Assembly: GCA_035535035.1 (NCBI GenBank)
Contig: DATLQW010000081.1
Coordinates: forward strand, 25,092-89,091
Origin: JASHVB01 sp035535035
GTDB lineage: Bacteria; Pseudomonadota; Alphaproteobacteria; Acetobacterales; Acetobacteraceae
Length of the DNA: 64,000 nt
Direction: 5' to 3'
Below, piece after piece: positions 8,490 through 17,419 of this stretch. Every line of letters starts with the position of its first letter. Position 1 is the first letter of the stretch. Position numbers and translations under genes: made by a program. The notes under the pieces were generated by a model. That model did no database searches. It was not told where the DNA came from and saw only the letters and a list, made by a program, of their open reading frames with translations.

Positions 8490-8917
8490 AGAGTGGGGTC
8501 TCCCGATCGCCCGTTGCATTGACCTCGATCAACCCGTCGCAAGATGACCGGGCCTTGCCGCAGGCAAGCCTTTACCACGGGGCTGCGCGCGGCGATGCCG
8601 CATCCCCATGGTTGAATATGCCGCTCGCGCTGTCCCGCGCCGCCGGCTCGGGCGGTTTTTACGGCAGACGGCCGAGCGCCACGAGACGCCAGGGAGCAAA
8701 TTGTTGCCGCGCCTCACGTTGCGCAAAAAACCCTCGCTCCGCGCACGGACGCCTCGCTTCGAACTCGGACGATCGACAGACCCCGCCCGATAAAGCAGAC
8801 TATCCGCTCCGTGGCCGTTCGTGGCGCCCGGACCGGGTTCCTGCTGCGCTGCCATGCGGCACATGCCCCGCCTGACATTCCCCCGACCATGGCCGGAGCA
8901 GCGAAGACGCAACGAGA
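8490..8917. other. intergenic region, nothing recognised
   Basis: This 428-base gap lies between two divergent genes, so promoters for both should be here, but no convincing -35/-10 pair stands out. The short frames inside have no recognisable product. Confidence 0.35.
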
Positions 8918-10189
8918 ATGACCGTGGCGCCCTCCATTCTCCGCTTTCTGCTTCTGCTCGGCCTCGGGTTCTTCCTGGGCCTCGCTTTCGAGGATTTTTA
9001 CGCCCGCGCCAACCAGAAGCGGCCCGGCGGCATCCGCACCTTTCCCTTGCTGGCCCTCACCGGTGCCCTGCTGTATCAGCTGGACCCGACATATCTGGCG
9101 CCGCTGAGCGTCGGCCTGCTGGCACTCAGCGCCTGGCTCACCTGCTACTATTGGCAGCACCTCCTCGAGATCGACCGGGAAGGTTTTCCGAACGTCGGCC
9201 TGGTGGTGCCGATCTGCAACTTGCTCGCCTTTCTGCTCGGGCCAGTCACGCTCGCGGAACCGCCTTGGGTTGCCATCGGAACCACGGTCGCCGCCGTGCT
9301 GCTGCTGACCGCGCGCGAGGGACTGCACGGCTTCGCCCGTCGCATCGAGCTGGGCGAGATCGTCAACGCCGGCCGCTTTCTGCTGCTGACCGGTTTTGTC
9401 CTGCCGTTGCTGCCCAACACGCCAGTCACCAGCCTGACCAGCATCACGCCATACCAGGCCTGGCTCGCGATGGTCGCGGTCTGCACGGTGTCTTATGCGA
9501 GCTACCTGTTGCAACGTTACGTCGCGCCCGCCGGCGCGGCTCTGCTGGTCGCCGTTCTTGGCGGGTTTTATTCTTCCACCGCGACCACGGTCGTGCTCGC
9601 TCGCCGGGCCCGGACCGAGCCGACCGGGGCGCAGCAGGCCCAGACAGGCATCATTCTTGCCAACTCGGTGATGTATCCACGACTGCTCGTCATTGTGCTT
9701 CTGTTCAACCGGCCATTGGCGTTTGCGTTGGCGCCCATGCTGCTCGGGCTGTCCGCGCTCGGTCTGCTGATGGCCGGAGCATGGCATTGGATCGGGCGGA
9801 AGCGGCTGCGAAACGACGCACCGCTCGCCTTGCCCGCCAACCCGCTCGGCCTGGTTACGGCCGCGACCTTTGCCGTGCTGTTCGTCGCGGTCTCGGTCGC
9901 TTCGTCCTGGGCCATGCGCCAGTTTGGTGCGGTTGGCATATACGCTCTGGCGGCCGTGGTCGGCATATCGGATGTCAATCCATTCGTGCTCAGCGTCGCC
10001 CAGCACGGTGCCGGAGAAATCACGGGCACCGTCGGAGCCGCCGCCGTGCTGGTGGCAACGGCCTCGAACAATCTGTTCCAGGCAGCCTACGCAACAGCAT
10101 GTTCCGGAGGACGCACCGGGTTCGCGCCGGTTCTGGCATTGGCGTTGCTGGCCGCCTGTGGCGTTGGAATGGCGCTGACGCTGGCATAG
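8918..10189 (+). CDS. MgtC/DUF4010-family membrane protein
   Basis: A 423-residue integral membrane protein with roughly 11-12 hydrophobic segments. The N-terminal third looks like the MgtC/SapB domain (GLGFFLGLAFE, then RTFPLLALTGALL) and the rest like DUF4010, with GGFYSSTATTVVLARRA and a GTVGAAAVLVATASNN motif near residues 365-385. Proteins of this architecture are annotated as putative Mg2+ transport or stress membrane proteins, but the function is not established. It is probably inner-membrane. No RBS is strong. A much longer frame running through this gene in another phase is a GC-rich artefact. Confidence 0.8.
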   Translation: MTVAPSILRFLLLLGLGFFLGLAFEDFYARANQKRPGGIRTFPLLALTGALLYQLDPTYLAPLSVGLLALSAWLTCYYWQHLLEIDREGFPNVGLVVPICNLLAFLLGPVTLAEPPWVAIGTTVAAVLLLTAREGLHGFARRIELGEIVNAGRFLLLTGFVLPLLPNTPVTSLTSITPYQAWLAMVAVCTVSYASYLLQRYVAPAGAALLVAVLGGFYSSTATTVVLARRARTEPTGAQQAQTGIILANSVMYPRLLVIVLLFNRPLAFALAPMLLGLSALGLLMAGAWHWIGRKRLRNDAPLALPANPLGLVTAATFAVLFVAVSVASSWAMRQFGAVGIYALAAVVGISDVNPFVLSVAQHGAGEITGTVGAAAVLVATASNNLFQAAYATACSGGRTGFAPVLALALLAACGVGMALTLA

Positions 10190-10506
10190 CCGCCACGGAC
10201 CGATATCGCCGGCGGAGTCGGGCGACTTCCATGGCCGGCGATCATGGGCGAGCTCCTCTCGCCCGCCGCTCCACCATGACCGCCTCAACACATCGTCAAC
10301 CTTTCGATGCTATGTCGGTCCTCCCCGAGGACGGCCGCATCGCCGGCAACCGCCGGAACGGAACGCAACGGCACCGCCTGGGAGTATCGCGTCAATCTCG
10401 TTCTCTTCGACGGTGGGTTTGGTGGTCGCGTCAGGTGCATCGGCAGGTGCGGAACCAACCTTCACCCGGGCGCAGCCCCCGCGTCATGCCTCGGCCGGAG
10501 CGGGCG
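10190..10506. other. intergenic region, nothing recognised
   Basis: About 317 bases between the DUF4010 gene and the TPR glycosyltransferase gene on the same strand. No terminator with a T-run, promoter or small gene could be supported. Confidence 0.35.
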
Positions 10507-12753
10507 GTGAGTGAAGCCGCAATGAGTGAAGCACTGCGGCACCATGAGGCAGGCCGGCTCGGCGAGGCCCAGGCGCTCTATCGGCACATCCTGGAGCAGG
10601 ACCCGGACCATGCCGACAGCCTGCATTTGCTCGGCCTCGTCACCACGGCGCAGGGTGACCCCGAGGCCGGCGCGGCACTGATCCGGCGGGCCGTGGCGAT
10701 CGCGCCCGGACGCGCGCCGTATCATAACAACCTTGCCCTCTCCTACCGGCTGCTCGGCCGCAACGAGGACGCCGTGTGCGAATACCGCACCGCCGTGACG
10801 CTGCGTCCGCAATCGGCGGAGATCCACAACAACCTGGCGACCACGCTGCGCGATCTCGGCCGGCATGAGGAGGCCGTGGCGCACTACCGCCAGGCCGCCG
10901 AGCATGCGCCTCGCATCGCCGCGGTCTGGTACAACCTGGCCAATGCCCTCGGCGAACGCGGCGCACCCGCAGAGGCGGATGCCTGCTTCCGCCGCGCCGT
11001 CGCGCTCCAGCCGGACTTCACCAACGCCCACGCCAATTACGGCCGCTGGCTGATGACGCAGGTGCGCTGGCCGGAAGCGGAGTCACGCCTGGCCGAAGCC
11101 GCCCGACTCGACCCAGGGCAAGCGCCGACCTGGAGCAATCTCGGCATAGCCTTGCAGGAGCAGGGACGCAGCCAGGAAGCGGAAGCGTGCTACCGGCGCG
11201 CATTGGTGCTGGCGCCGCACTTCGCCATGGCGCACTGCAACCTCGGCTGCCTGCTGCTGGAGCAAGGCCGCACCGATGACGCGGCTGCCTGCCAGCAGGC
11301 CGCGATCGCCGCCGATCCGGATTACGGCGCCGCCCGGCTCGCCTTGTGCATGGCGCAGCTTCCCATCCTCTATCGCACCGAGGCAGAGATCGCCGAGCGC
11401 CGCCGTCGCTACACGGCGGCACTGGACAGCCTCGCCCGGGCGCTGGAGGCGCCCGCCGCGATGCGCTCGCTGGCCACCGCGATCGGCACCGCGCAGCCGT
11501 TCTTCCTGCCCTACCAGGGCGAGAACGACCGGGCGCTCCAGGCAACTTACGGGCGCCTCGCCTGCCGGGTGCTGGAAGCGACGGAGCCGCCGGCTCCGCT
11601 GGCGCCGCGCCCAGCGGCGGGGCAACGCATCCGCCTGGGAATTGTCAGCGGCTTCTTCTGCCAGCACACCATCTTCAAGCTGTTCCTGGAGGGCTGGCTG
11701 ACCCAGCTCGACCGCAGCCGCTTCGAGGTGATCGGCTTTCACACCGGCCGCACCGCCGACGGGCAGACCGCGCGCGCCGCCAGGTGGTGCGACCGTTTCG
11801 TGCAGGGTTTCCGGCCGCCCGCCGCATGGCGGGAGGCGGTGTCCGCCACGGCACCGCACGTATTGCTGTATCCCGAGGTCGGCATGGACCCGCTCGCCGC
11901 GCGGCTGGCAGCGCAGCGCCTGGCGCCGGTGCAGTGCGTTGCATGGGGGCAGCCGGAAACCACCGGCATGCCGACGCTCGACTATTTCCTGTCGAGCGAC
12001 ATGATGGAACCGCCGGACGCCGAGGCGCACTACAACGAGCAGCTCGTGCGCCTGCCGCATCTCGGCCTGTGCTACCTGCCGGACGAACCGTCTGCCGTTC
12101 GGCTGAACCGCGCGGCGCTGGGGCTGCATCCGACCGCCCCGGTGTACTGGTCCGGGCAGGCGCTGTACAAATACCGGCCGGCGTATGACGCGGTGTTCCC
12201 GCGCATCGCGGCGGCAGTGGGCGCGTGCCAGTTCGTGTTCATCGGCTTCGCCAAGAGCCGCGCGGTGACGGCGGCGTTCCGCGAGCGCCTTGGCGTCGCC
12301 TTCGCCGCGTTCGGGCTGGATGCGGAGCGATACTGCGTGACCCTGCCGCCGATGTCGCCCGAGCGGTTCGTCGCCGCGGTGGGGGTGGCGGACGTGGTGC
12401 TCGACACGCCCGGCTGGTCGGGGGGAAAATCCACGCTGGACTGCCTGGCGCAGGACCCGGCGATCGTGACGCTGCCAGGCTGCTTCATGCGCGGGCGCCA
12501 CACCCACGCGATCCTGCGCCGGATCGGCTGCGAGGCGACGATCGCCGGATCGCTGGAGGACTACGTGGCGATCGCCGCGCGCCTCGGGCGCGACGTTGGG
12601 TGGCGCACACAGGTGCGGCAGGCAGTGGCGCGCGGCAAGGCCCGTGCGTTCCGGGACCTGGAGTACGTGCGGGCGCTGGAGACGTTCCTGGTGGAGGCGG
12701 TGGCCTCTCCCGCTACCCCTGGAGCCGAACCGCGGAGCGGATCAACGCCATGA
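10507..12753 (+). CDS. TPR/SPINDLY O-GlcNAc transferase-like glycosyltransferase
   Basis: A 748-residue protein. The first ~290 residues are tandem tetratricopeptide repeats (for example AGRLGEAQALYRHIL, LGRNEDAVCEYRTAV, QGRSQEAEACYRRAL). A linker is followed by a Glyco_transf_41 domain from about 375, with RIRLGIVSGFF, the GQPETTG and LDYFLSSD motifs and, near the end, LDTPGWSGGKSTLDCL, which corresponds to the UDP-sugar-binding part of O-GlcNAc transferases. Bacterial relatives glycosylate proteins such as flagellin or act in polysaccharide pathways; the target here is unknown. The GTG at 10507 is taken because GGAG lies 6 bases upstream; ATGs at 10486 and 10522 are alternatives. It stands alone. 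Confidence 0.82.
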   Translation: MSEAAMSEALRHHEAGRLGEAQALYRHILEQDPDHADSLHLLGLVTTAQGDPEAGAALIRRAVAIAPGRAPYHNNLALSYRLLGRNEDAVCEYRTAVTLRPQSAEIHNNLATTLRDLGRHEEAVAHYRQAAEHAPRIAAVWYNLANALGERGAPAEADACFRRAVALQPDFTNAHANYGRWLMTQVRWPEAESRLAEAARLDPGQAPTWSNLGIALQEQGRSQEAEACYRRALVLAPHFAMAHCNLGCLLLEQGRTDDAAACQQAAIAADPDYGAARLALCMAQLPILYRTEAEIAERRRRYTAALDSLARALEAPAAMRSLATAIGTAQPFFLPYQGENDRALQATYGRLACRVLEATEPPAPLAPRPAAGQRIRLGIVSGFFCQHTIFKLFLEGWLTQLDRSRFEVIGFHTGRTADGQTARAARWCDRFVQGFRPPAAWREAVSATAPHVLLYPEVGMDPLAARLAAQRLAPVQCVAWGQPETTGMPTLDYFLSSDMMEPPDAEAHYNEQLVRLPHLGLCYLPDEPSAVRLNRAALGLHPTAPVYWSGQALYKYRPAYDAVFPRIAAAVGACQFVFIGFAKSRAVTAAFRERLGVAFAAFGLDAERYCVTLPPMSPERFVAAVGVADVVLDTPGWSGGKSTLDCLAQDPAIVTLPGCFMRGRHTHAILRRIGCEATIAGSLEDYVAIAARLGRDVGWRTQVRQAVARGKARAFRDLEYVRALETFLVEAVASPATPGAEPRSGSTP

Positions 12754-12875
12754 AGTCTACATCCGCGGCCACCCGCGGAACCCGCGCTCAGCCATATCGG
12801 AACGCCCCGTGCTGATGCGTGTCACCCGGAAATCGCCAATAAGAACAGGACGATCCGAGTAGCTTCACGCCGTCC

Positions 12876-14021
12876 CTAGCGCGGCCGAGCCGCAGCGACC
12901 GACAGCGTCCGCCCCAGCATCTCGCGGAGCCAGCCTCGCGGCATATCGCGCTGGAACTCGGTCTGCAATTCGGTCAGGCGCTCCGGCGTCATGCCGACCC
13001 TCGACGCCGTGAAGAAGATCGGATCACGCGTGAACATCAGGTAGGCCTGCATTTCGTTCTCGACCAACGTCTCGATCCTCGAATCGTATTCCTCCGACGC
13101 AAGGAACTTGCGTACGCCTTCCCGCTCAGCCGGCGTCAGGGCATGCACCCAGAACCGATGCACGTACGCCGCGTAGGCCGGATCGCTGAAATATTCGCCA
13201 TGCGAAAGCTCGTGCCGCAGGATCACGCGGCGCGCTTCGGCGGTAACGTCGGCGTTGGCCCCGACCCTGGGCAACGAGATCAAGCCGCCATTCGCGCCGG
13301 GCGCCAGCCAGCCAAGCTGCGCCAGCAGCCGATGCAGCTTCTCCTCCTCCGGGTTCAGCCGCACCTTATCCCGCGCTGCAAGTGCGAAAAACCGCGCCAT
13401 CGCCGCCGCGCTGTAGTCGTGCCCATAGTAGAACGTCTCGACGGTATCGCCGCCTGCACGGATCGCCGCATCCAGTTCCGTGTCGTTCAGCACCCGGTCG
13501 CGCGGCATGGCACCCTTTTCGACCAGCGCCGCGATCCGGTTCAACATCAGCCCCTGCTCACGTAGCGAGGCGAAGTCCAGCACGATGATCGACGGATTGG
13601 CAGCGAAACGAAAGACCGTCAACCCGGTCGGGACGTGCGCGCGGATCTCGGCTTCGTCCGCGGTTTCGATCCGGAACGGTGCCGGCGTGGTCGGGGAGGG
13701 AAGGGCGGTCAGCGACGGCGGTCGGGCGGGTAGCTGTCGCGCCGGTATCGGCTGGATGGTCACCGCTGGCGTGGGCGACACGGGGCCGGGCAGCGCCGGC
13801 GCGGGTATCCGCTGCGTGGTGGAAACTGCCTGCGGCGGCATCTGGATCTGGCGCGGCCAGACCAGCCAACCGCCAATTCCCATCGCCAGAGCGGCCGCAG
13901 CAGCGCCGGCCGCCGCCCAACGCCACGGCCCACGCGGCTGCCGCGGCGCCGGCAGCCTGGACTCCGGCTGACGCGACACAAGCCTGACCGTGTCGTCGGT
14001 GTCCGGTTCGGAGCGCATCAC
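12876..14021 (-). CDS. membrane-anchored HELSH metallopeptidase-like protein
   Basis: A 381-residue protein of unrecognised family. A short cytoplasmic N-terminus (~30 residues) is followed by one hydrophobic segment at about 33-55 (AAAAALAMGIGGWLVW), a Pro-rich linker to about 110 and a globular domain. That domain contains RHELSH, an HExxH zinc-peptidase signature, with a downstream ENEMQAYL that could supply the glutamate ligand of gluzincins. The topology predicts a periplasmic catalytic domain. It starts 27 bases after the OmpA gene stop, so it probably belongs to the end of the tssA-tssG transcription unit. Peptidase activity is inferred from the motif alone. Confidence 0.65.
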   Translation of the reverse strand: MMRSEPDTDDTVRLVSRQPESRLPAPRQPRGPWRWAAAGAAAAALAMGIGGWLVWPRQIQMPPQAVSTTQRIPAPALPGPVSPTPAVTIQPIPARQLPARPPSLTALPSPTTPAPFRIETADEAEIRAHVPTGLTVFRFAANPSIIVLDFASLREQGLMLNRIAALVEKGAMPRDRVLNDTELDAAIRAGGDTVETFYYGHDYSAAAMARFFALAARDKVRLNPEEEKLHRLLAQLGWLAPGANGGLISLPRVGANADVTAEARRVILRHELSHGEYFSDPAYAAYVHRFWVHALTPAEREGVRKFLASEEYDSRIETLVENEMQAYLMFTRDPIFFTASRVGMTPERLTELQTEFQRDMPRGWLREMLGRTLSVAAARPR

Positions 14022-14048
14022 GGAACTGGTTGCGGCAGGTCGGCCGCA

Positions 14049-14669
14049 TCAGGCTCCGAGATTGACCACCTGCACCCGACGGTTACGCGGCTCCGGCGTC
14101 TGGTCCGGGGTGGATACCAACAGGCCTTGCTCGCCCATGCCAACCGCCTGCAGCCGCGATGCCGGCACGCCGAACTTGGTGACGATGTAGTTGACCACCG
14201 CCTCGGCTCGGCGCTCGGACAGGACGCGGTTATATTCCGCGGAGCCGACCGTGTCGGTGTGGCCCTCGATGCGGAACCGATAGCTTGCCAGATCGCTGCT
14301 GGAAAGCGCGCGGCCAAGCTGGTCCAGTGTCGCCATCGCCTCCGGCGTCAGATCGGCCGAGCCATTGGCGAAGTTGACCGTCAGGTTCACCGAGGGTCCA
14401 CCCGCCTGGGCCTGCATGGTGGCAGGAGCCATCGGCTTCGCGGCGGCAACACGCCGCTGGCCGGGCACCGCCGGCATCGCCGCATACGGTGTCGTCATGC
14501 CGGGCGGCGGTGCGGCGAGCCGGATGCCGCGTGTGCCGCCCGCCGTCAGATTGCCGGTCGGTTTCAACGAGTTGATGATCTGCTCCGCCGACGGATTGTT
14601 CTGCGCGAAGGCCGGCGCTGTCGCGAAAACCAGCGGAGCCAGGATCAGCGGTGCGATGAAGCTGCGCAC
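14049..14669 (-). CDS. OmpA-family periplasmic protein
   Basis: A 206-residue secreted protein. A signal peptide runs to about residue 22 (FATAPAFA then QNN), a disordered Ala/Pro-rich region follows, and the C-terminal ~115 residues form an OmpA/MotB peptidoglycan-binding domain (FANGSADLTPEA, the IEGHTDTVG core and NRRVQV). The GTG at 14669 is preferred because GGAGGAG precedes it by 6 bases; an ATG five codons earlier would overlap that site. It lies between the T6SS methyltransferase and the HELSH protein. TssL here already carries its own OmpA domain, so this would be a second peptidoglycan anchor if it serves the T6SS. Confidence 0.8.
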   Translation of the reverse strand: MRSFIAPLILAPLVFATAPAFAQNNPSAEQIINSLKPTGNLTAGGTRGIRLAAPPPGMTTPYAAMPAVPGQRRVAAAKPMAPATMQAQAGGPSVNLTVNFANGSADLTPEAMATLDQLGRALSSSDLASYRFRIEGHTDTVGSAEYNRVLSERRAEAVVNYIVTKFGVPASRLQAVGMGEQGLLVSTPDQTPEPRNRRVQVVNLGA

Positions 14670-14770
14670 GGTAGTCTCCTCCACTATTCACTTGTCGCAT
14701 TCTTATAGCACGGCCAGCACCCATTGCGAGCAGAATGGAGACGAGTTTCCCGCTTACGCAAACAGGGCAC

Positions 14771-16276
14771 TCACAAGACGCCGGCAGCCCGCAGCCGGGG
14801 CAGGCGATTGTCCAGGCAGACTGCCAGCACGGCGCGCAGCCTGGCCTCGTCGGTGATGGCGATCCCGGTGGCGAGGAACCGCAGGATGTCATCGATGCTC
14901 CCCTCGCCTGCAAGCGTCCGGTCCAGCACGATCAGGTCGAGCACCGAGGCCGGCACCGCCGTGCCCATGCGCTGGCTAGCGACCCCGACCGGCCGACCCA
15001 TCGGCTCGGTCTGCATCAGCCGGTACGCGGACACGCGGCTGAATCGCTGCGCTGCGGCCGACGGCGGCGCATCCGGGCGCAACGCCAGGTCCGCCAGTTC
15101 CGCGCCGACCAGGATGCCGACCAGCTCCGCCGGATTGTCTCGCTTGCCCTCGATCTCCGGCAGTTGCAGCAGGTCGCCGACACGCCTTGGGCCGTCCGCC
15201 AGCGCCCGGACGATCGGCTGGTAGAATGCCGGATTCAACTCCGCCCGGCCGGCAGGCATCTCGGCCTCCAGCGGCAGGTCCTGCGGCCTGATGTTGAGGC
15301 CGATCGTCAGATCCATCAGTGCCGCGTCGCGCCGATGCGGCGAAATCCGTCGCACCCCCCGTACGAACACGTCGTGGCGCAGCAGCCGGTCGATGCAGTG
15401 GTCCTTGATCAATTCGCGCAGCAGCGGATCGTCGAACCGGTTCACCAGCGCCCGCTGTGCCTCGCTCAGCGTGAGCTCAGAGAAATTCTCGACCAGATTT
15501 GCCGACGCAACCCATTCCAGCTTGGCGTCCGCCAGTGCCTCCGCGACCTCCGCCATGAAGCACGGCGCCCATGATTCGTTCATGTATTCATGCGCCAGAT
15601 ACATGCCGGGAAAATCGTCCAACTTCTCCATAAGCAACTGGACGATGTTCGAGCGCTTCAACTGCACGGCGTCGGCGGTCATCATCTCGCGAATGAAGCG
15701 CAACCCGGCCTCCGCCTGGCGGTCGCTGCGCTCGGCCTGCTTCCGGCCGACCGTCCGCAGCATGCGAGCCATCCCCATCGCGCTGCCCCAGCCTGGCAGC
15801 GCGTTGTAGCTGACATGCACCGCCCCGCCCGGCCGCACCTTGTCGCGCAGCAGCCTCACGATGCCGGCCCGCACCACGGCCGGCACCCAAGACCAGACCC
15901 CGTGCATCGAAACGAAATCCGCCTCCGGGATCGACCGCCCCGCCGGATCGCCGGCCAACGTCGCCAGGTCCGCCTCGATGAAGCTGATGTTGGTCAGCCC
16001 GGCTTCGGCGGCCCATTCGCGCGCTGCGGCGACATGCGCCGGATTGAAGTCCACCGCGGTGACGCGCCATGCCGGATTGCTCGCCGCCAGCAGCATCGCC
16101 CCGTAGCCGTGGCCGCAGCCCAACTCCAGGTAGCTCACCGCGTCGTTCCCGGCCGGCATCGGCGACACCACCCCGCCCAGCAGGCACGCGAGAGAAACGA
16201 TCGACGGCGACTGCTGGCGATACCACCCCGTGGTGTAGGCAATGTCGGTCACATAGCCGCCGCCCCAGTTGCTCAT
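14771..16276 (-). CDS. SAM-dependent methyltransferase with regulatory domain
   Basis: A 501-residue class I methyltransferase. The SAM-binding motif YLELGCGHGYGAM is near residues 49-61, the acidic VDFNP of motif II is near 75, and HGVWSWV lies downstream. The second half matches the 'methyltransferase regulatory domain' architecture (residues ~220-300, with KRSNIVQLLMEKLDDFPGMY) plus a further alpha-helical tail. Its ATG overlaps the tssG stop codon in an ATGA, so translation is coupled to a T6SS baseplate gene. Whether it modifies a T6SS component, an effector or something unrelated is unknown. Longer upstream starts overlap tssG and are rejected. Confidence 0.85.
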   Translation of the reverse strand: MSNWGGGYVTDIAYTTGWYRQQSPSIVSLACLLGGVVSPMPAGNDAVSYLELGCGHGYGAMLLAASNPAWRVTAVDFNPAHVAAAREWAAEAGLTNISFIEADLATLAGDPAGRSIPEADFVSMHGVWSWVPAVVRAGIVRLLRDKVRPGGAVHVSYNALPGWGSAMGMARMLRTVGRKQAERSDRQAEAGLRFIREMMTADAVQLKRSNIVQLLMEKLDDFPGMYLAHEYMNESWAPCFMAEVAEALADAKLEWVASANLVENFSELTLSEAQRALVNRFDDPLLRELIKDHCIDRLLRHDVFVRGVRRISPHRRDAALMDLTIGLNIRPQDLPLEAEMPAGRAELNPAFYQPIVRALADGPRRVGDLLQLPEIEGKRDNPAELVGILVGAELADLALRPDAPPSAAAQRFSRVSAYRLMQTEPMGRPVGVASQRMGTAVPASVLDLIVLDRTLAGEGSIDDILRFLATGIAITDEARLRAVLAVCLDNRLPRLRAAGVL

Positions 16277-17319
16277 GCCGCCAATTCCCTCGTCACGATG
16301 CGCTGCGCCTCGATCACCTCCGCCTCGAACACCGCGTCCGCCGCATCGCCGCGGCGCCGGATCGAGCCGGGAGGACCGGGCAGCCACGTGTTCCACGCCA
16401 GCCGCGGCGGCGGCTCGGCCAGGGCATCCAGCCGCAGCGGCGGCACATCCCGCGCCGCCAGCACCGGATTGACGGCGAACCCCAGCTCGAACCCGACATA
16501 GGCCCGGGTCAGCGACACCAGCCGGTGCAGCGCCAGCCGATCCGGCAGCAGCCGTTCGAATCCGGCCCGGTCCAGCGGTCCGATGCGCAACACGAACCGA
16601 GCCTGTGGGTCCCAGGCGCGCACCCCGATCGCCGCATCCATCGCCAGCCGGTTGAACACCCCGTTCACTCCGATTCGCGTCCGTTGGTCCACCGGCAGAC
16701 CCAGCCACGCACCGGCGAACTCCTCCACCTCGACGCGCATGCCCAGCCAGTCGGACAACATCGTCCCCAGCCGATCCGCCGAACGCGGCCGCATGGCGAA
16801 CAACCCGGCGTAGTGCAGGATAGGCTCGGTTCCCGCCAGCAGCCGCGGCGCCAGGTTGGCCGTGCCGTAGCCGGTCAGCGCCAGCAGCGCCTGGGTCACC
16901 GCATCCGTCGCGTCAGGTGCGCGCAACGCCGCCGTCTCGGCGGCCCGCGCCGGGCGATACTTCATCGCTGCCCGCGCAAAGAACGCAACGAAGCGATGGC
17001 CCAGCAGGTCGAGGAACTCATGCAGCGCCGTGGATCGGCCGCGCCGCGTCTTCGTCACGATTTCGGAATAAGCGCGCGGCAGCACCCCGGACGGCCCGGT
17101 GAGGCCCATCAGCCCCACCGTCAACTCCGGCTGCGGTCCTCGCGCATCCACCTCCAGGACATCCGCCGGGGGAAACACCAAGCCACTCGGGGTGCGAAAC
17201 CGCATGACCTCGGCCGGATCGTCCGATCGCCTGGCCCGGGTCAACACCCGCACGGCCGCATCAAACCGAAACCGCCGCGGTGCCGCCGCCAGCTCGGCCA
17301 GCACGGAGCGCCCCCTCAT
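16273..17319 (-). CDS. tssG: T6SS baseplate subunit TssG
   Basis: A 348-residue TssG (ImpH/VasB, DUF1305) protein, a wedge component of the T6SS baseplate with TssF, TssE and TssK. It has the expected length and an N-terminal RFRFDAAVRVLTRA stretch like the family's FxFFQAVRLL. Other pointers are VGLMGLTGPSGVLPRAYSE and, near the end, RIGVNGVFNRLAMDAAIG. It follows tssF after about 100 bases that hold a GC-rich double hairpin. A GTG at 17304 is an alternative start with a GAGGGGG ahead of it. The gene overlaps the downstream methyltransferase by 4 bases. Confidence 0.92.
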   Translation of the reverse strand: MRGRSVLAELAAAPRRFRFDAAVRVLTRARRSDDPAEVMRFRTPSGLVFPPADVLEVDARGPQPELTVGLMGLTGPSGVLPRAYSEIVTKTRRGRSTALHEFLDLLGHRFVAFFARAAMKYRPARAAETAALRAPDATDAVTQALLALTGYGTANLAPRLLAGTEPILHYAGLFAMRPRSADRLGTMLSDWLGMRVEVEEFAGAWLGLPVDQRTRIGVNGVFNRLAMDAAIGVRAWDPQARFVLRIGPLDRAGFERLLPDRLALHRLVSLTRAYVGFELGFAVNPVLAARDVPPLRLDALAEPPPRLAWNTWLPGPPGSIRRRGDAADAVFEAEVIEAQRIVTRELAA

Positions 17320-17332
17320 CCCCGAAGCCCGG

Positions 17333-17400
17333 ATGGATTCCAAGGGGCGCCGCCCCCTGGTGGGGGGCCAAGGGGGGCAAAGCCCCCCTGGCTTTCTCCG
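17333..17400. repeat. GC-rich double-hairpin intergenic element
   Basis: Between tssF and tssG the sequence holds two consecutive palindromes: GGGGCGCCGCCCC at about 17343-17355 and GGGGGGC-AAA-GCCCCCC near 17373-17388. No T-run follows, so it is not a classical terminator. Similar paired palindromes are common between genes in Acetobacteraceae as far as I recall. It may act as an RNA processing or stabilising structure between the two cistrons. Confidence 0.5.
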
Positions 17401-17419
17401 CGATCCGCATCCAACCCTG

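Noticed and set aside
8714..10291. 525-codon minus-strand frame opposite the DUF4010 gene
   Set aside because: Gly/Gln/Arg-rich composition with no motifs, typical of antisense frames in GC-rich genes.
8821..12753. One 1310-codon plus-strand frame spanning two genes
   Set aside because: Its first ~550 codons overlap the DUF4010 gene in another phase and have no family similarity; only the part from about 10507 is a recognisable TPR glycosyltransferase.
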